Assembly: GCA_011390075.1 (NCBI GenBank)
Contig: JAABTA010000047.1
Coordinates: 1-6,995 of the forward strand
Direction: 5' to 3'
Origin: Helicobacteraceae bacterium
Lineage (GTDB): Bacteria > Campylobacterota > Campylobacteria > Campylobacterales > SZUA-545
Length of the DNA stretch: 6,995 nucleotides
In this document: in pieces, positions 6,551 to 6,995 of the stretch
Position numbering within the stretch: position 1 is the first letter of the stretch
Layout: each line of letters starts with the position of its first letter
The notes under the pieces: model-generated
What the model was told of the DNA's origin: nothing
What the model saw: only the letters and a program-made list of their open reading frames with translations
Database searches by the model: none
Made by a program: the position numbers and the translations under genes

Positions 6551-6995
6551 ATGATAAAGAAAATTGTATTAATTGTAGTATCTCTTAGCTTTTTGTCAGC
6601 TCAAGAGAAGATATTTGAACTCCTAGATTACGAACTCGATCCCTACTACTCAAATATTGCCTATTTTCAAAGTATCTCCCAGTCTCCAATTATTGATGCT
6701 GGGGGAAAAGATGAGTTTGAGATCTATAAAGATTTCCTCCTTAGCCCCTCTATGCCACAGTTTTTTCTTATTGAAGCAAGCATTAATCCTATGCCTATAG
6801 CAGGGATCTACACAAAAAAGAATCATAAAGATCTCTACGATAAAAGCAACTACAAAGAGCAAAATCTCATCCAGTCTTTCACAGCAGGTTTCGAAGAGCC
6901 CTACGCGCTCTCTTTTTTTTTAGGGGATATGGTTACTTTCTCTAGACCAGAGGAGGAGAAAAAATCAGAGAACAAAGGCTTTGTTGGCTATCTCT
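6551..6995 (+). CDS. Exported protein of unknown function (partial, C-terminus beyond the right edge)
   Basis: An open plus-strand frame begins with ATG at 6551 and stays open for 148 codons to the window edge. It starts MIKKIVLIVVSLSFLSAQEK, a clear Sec signal peptide with Lys3-Lys4, a hydrophobic core and a likely cut after Ala17. The mature part is rich in aromatic and acidic residues (FELLDYELDPYYSNIAYF at 22-39, IEASINPMPIAGIYTKK at 74-90, FTAGFEEPYALSFFLGD at 110-126) and has no further obvious membrane helix. I do not recognise the family. An envelope location, periplasmic or outer membrane, is inferred from the signal peptide. A weak ribosome site (AGGG, about eight bases upstream) precedes the start. 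It is divergent from the ThiE-like gene, with only 34 bases between the two start codons. Confidence 0.8.
   Translation, partial: MIKKIVLIVVSLSFLSAQEKIFELLDYELDPYYSNIAYFQSISQSPIIDAGGKDEFEIYKDFLLSPSMPQFFLIEASINPMPIAGIYTKKNHKDLYDKSNYKEQNLIQSFTAGFEEPYALSFFLGDMVTFSRPEEEKKSENKGFVGYL
6572..6599 (-). promoter_or_regulatory. Candidate promoter for the ThiE-like/gatB run
   Basis: On the minus strand CTGACA (6599-6594) and TACAAT (6577-6572) are 16 bases apart. This would start transcription about 50 bases before the ThiE-like start codon. A second TACAAT lies at 6568-6563. The whole element is inside the first codons of the divergent plus-strand gene, as expected when only 34 bases separate the two start codons. 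Match quality is moderate in an AT-rich background. Confidence 0.35.

Noticed and set aside
6650..6862. A 70-codon minus-strand open frame inside the plus-strand exported protein
   Set aside because: The plus-strand frame has a signal peptide and stays open to the edge; the minus frame has no ribosome site or domain.
1..6995. CRISPR arrays, insertion sequences, tRNA/rRNA genes, prophage or defence genes
   Set aside because: Reading both strands showed no regularly spaced repeats, transposase motifs, tRNA-like cloverleaf or known defence domain; coding sequence fills nearly the whole window.

Overview
This window looks like a compact, AT-rich chromosomal segment from a Campylobacterota (epsilonproteobacterial) bacterium, perhaps a Sulfurimonas- or Sulfurovum-like lineage. 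The evidence is overall: a stand-alone gatB, tight overlapping genes on one strand, short spacers, low-to-moderate GC by eye, and envelope proteins with short Lys-rich signal peptides. The genus is not determined by anything I can see here.

Nine of the ten genes lie on the minus strand and read from right to left as one almost gap-free run. In transcription order: a divergent thiamine-phosphate-synthase/TenI-like protein (6516-5962); gatB (5954-4521); a small unknown lipoprotein (4528-4055); a small outer-membrane beta-barrel protein (4058-3537); ridA (3526-3152); a LOG-family nucleotide phosphoribohydrolase (3057-2308); mnmA (2330-1293); a secreted FecR-domain protein (1312-635); and an ankyrin-repeat lipoprotein (from 654) that runs off the left edge. 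The tenth gene, an unrecognised exported protein, starts divergently on the plus strand at 6551 and runs off the right edge. No RNA gene, mobile element, CRISPR array or convincing intrinsic terminator was seen, and no gene-free stretch exceeds 100 bases.

The largest break in the run is the 94-base gap between ridA and the LOG gene. A perfect TATAAT, with TTGACG 15 bases upstream, sits across the ridA stop codon there. The run may therefore be two transcription units: thiE-like/gatB/lipoprotein/barrel/ridA, and LOG/mnmA/FecR/ankyrin.

Functionally the run interleaves housekeeping genes with two pairs of uncharacterised envelope proteins. The housekeeping part covers tRNA-dependent glutamine synthesis (GatB), tRNA wobble-uridine thiolation (MnmA), imine detoxification (RidA) and nucleotide metabolism (LOG). 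The envelope pairs are lipoprotein plus beta-barrel, and secreted FecR-domain protein plus ankyrin lipoprotein. I see no clear defence, mobile or biosynthetic system. The most interesting parts are the two envelope pairs and the ThiE-like protein with altered active-site motifs.
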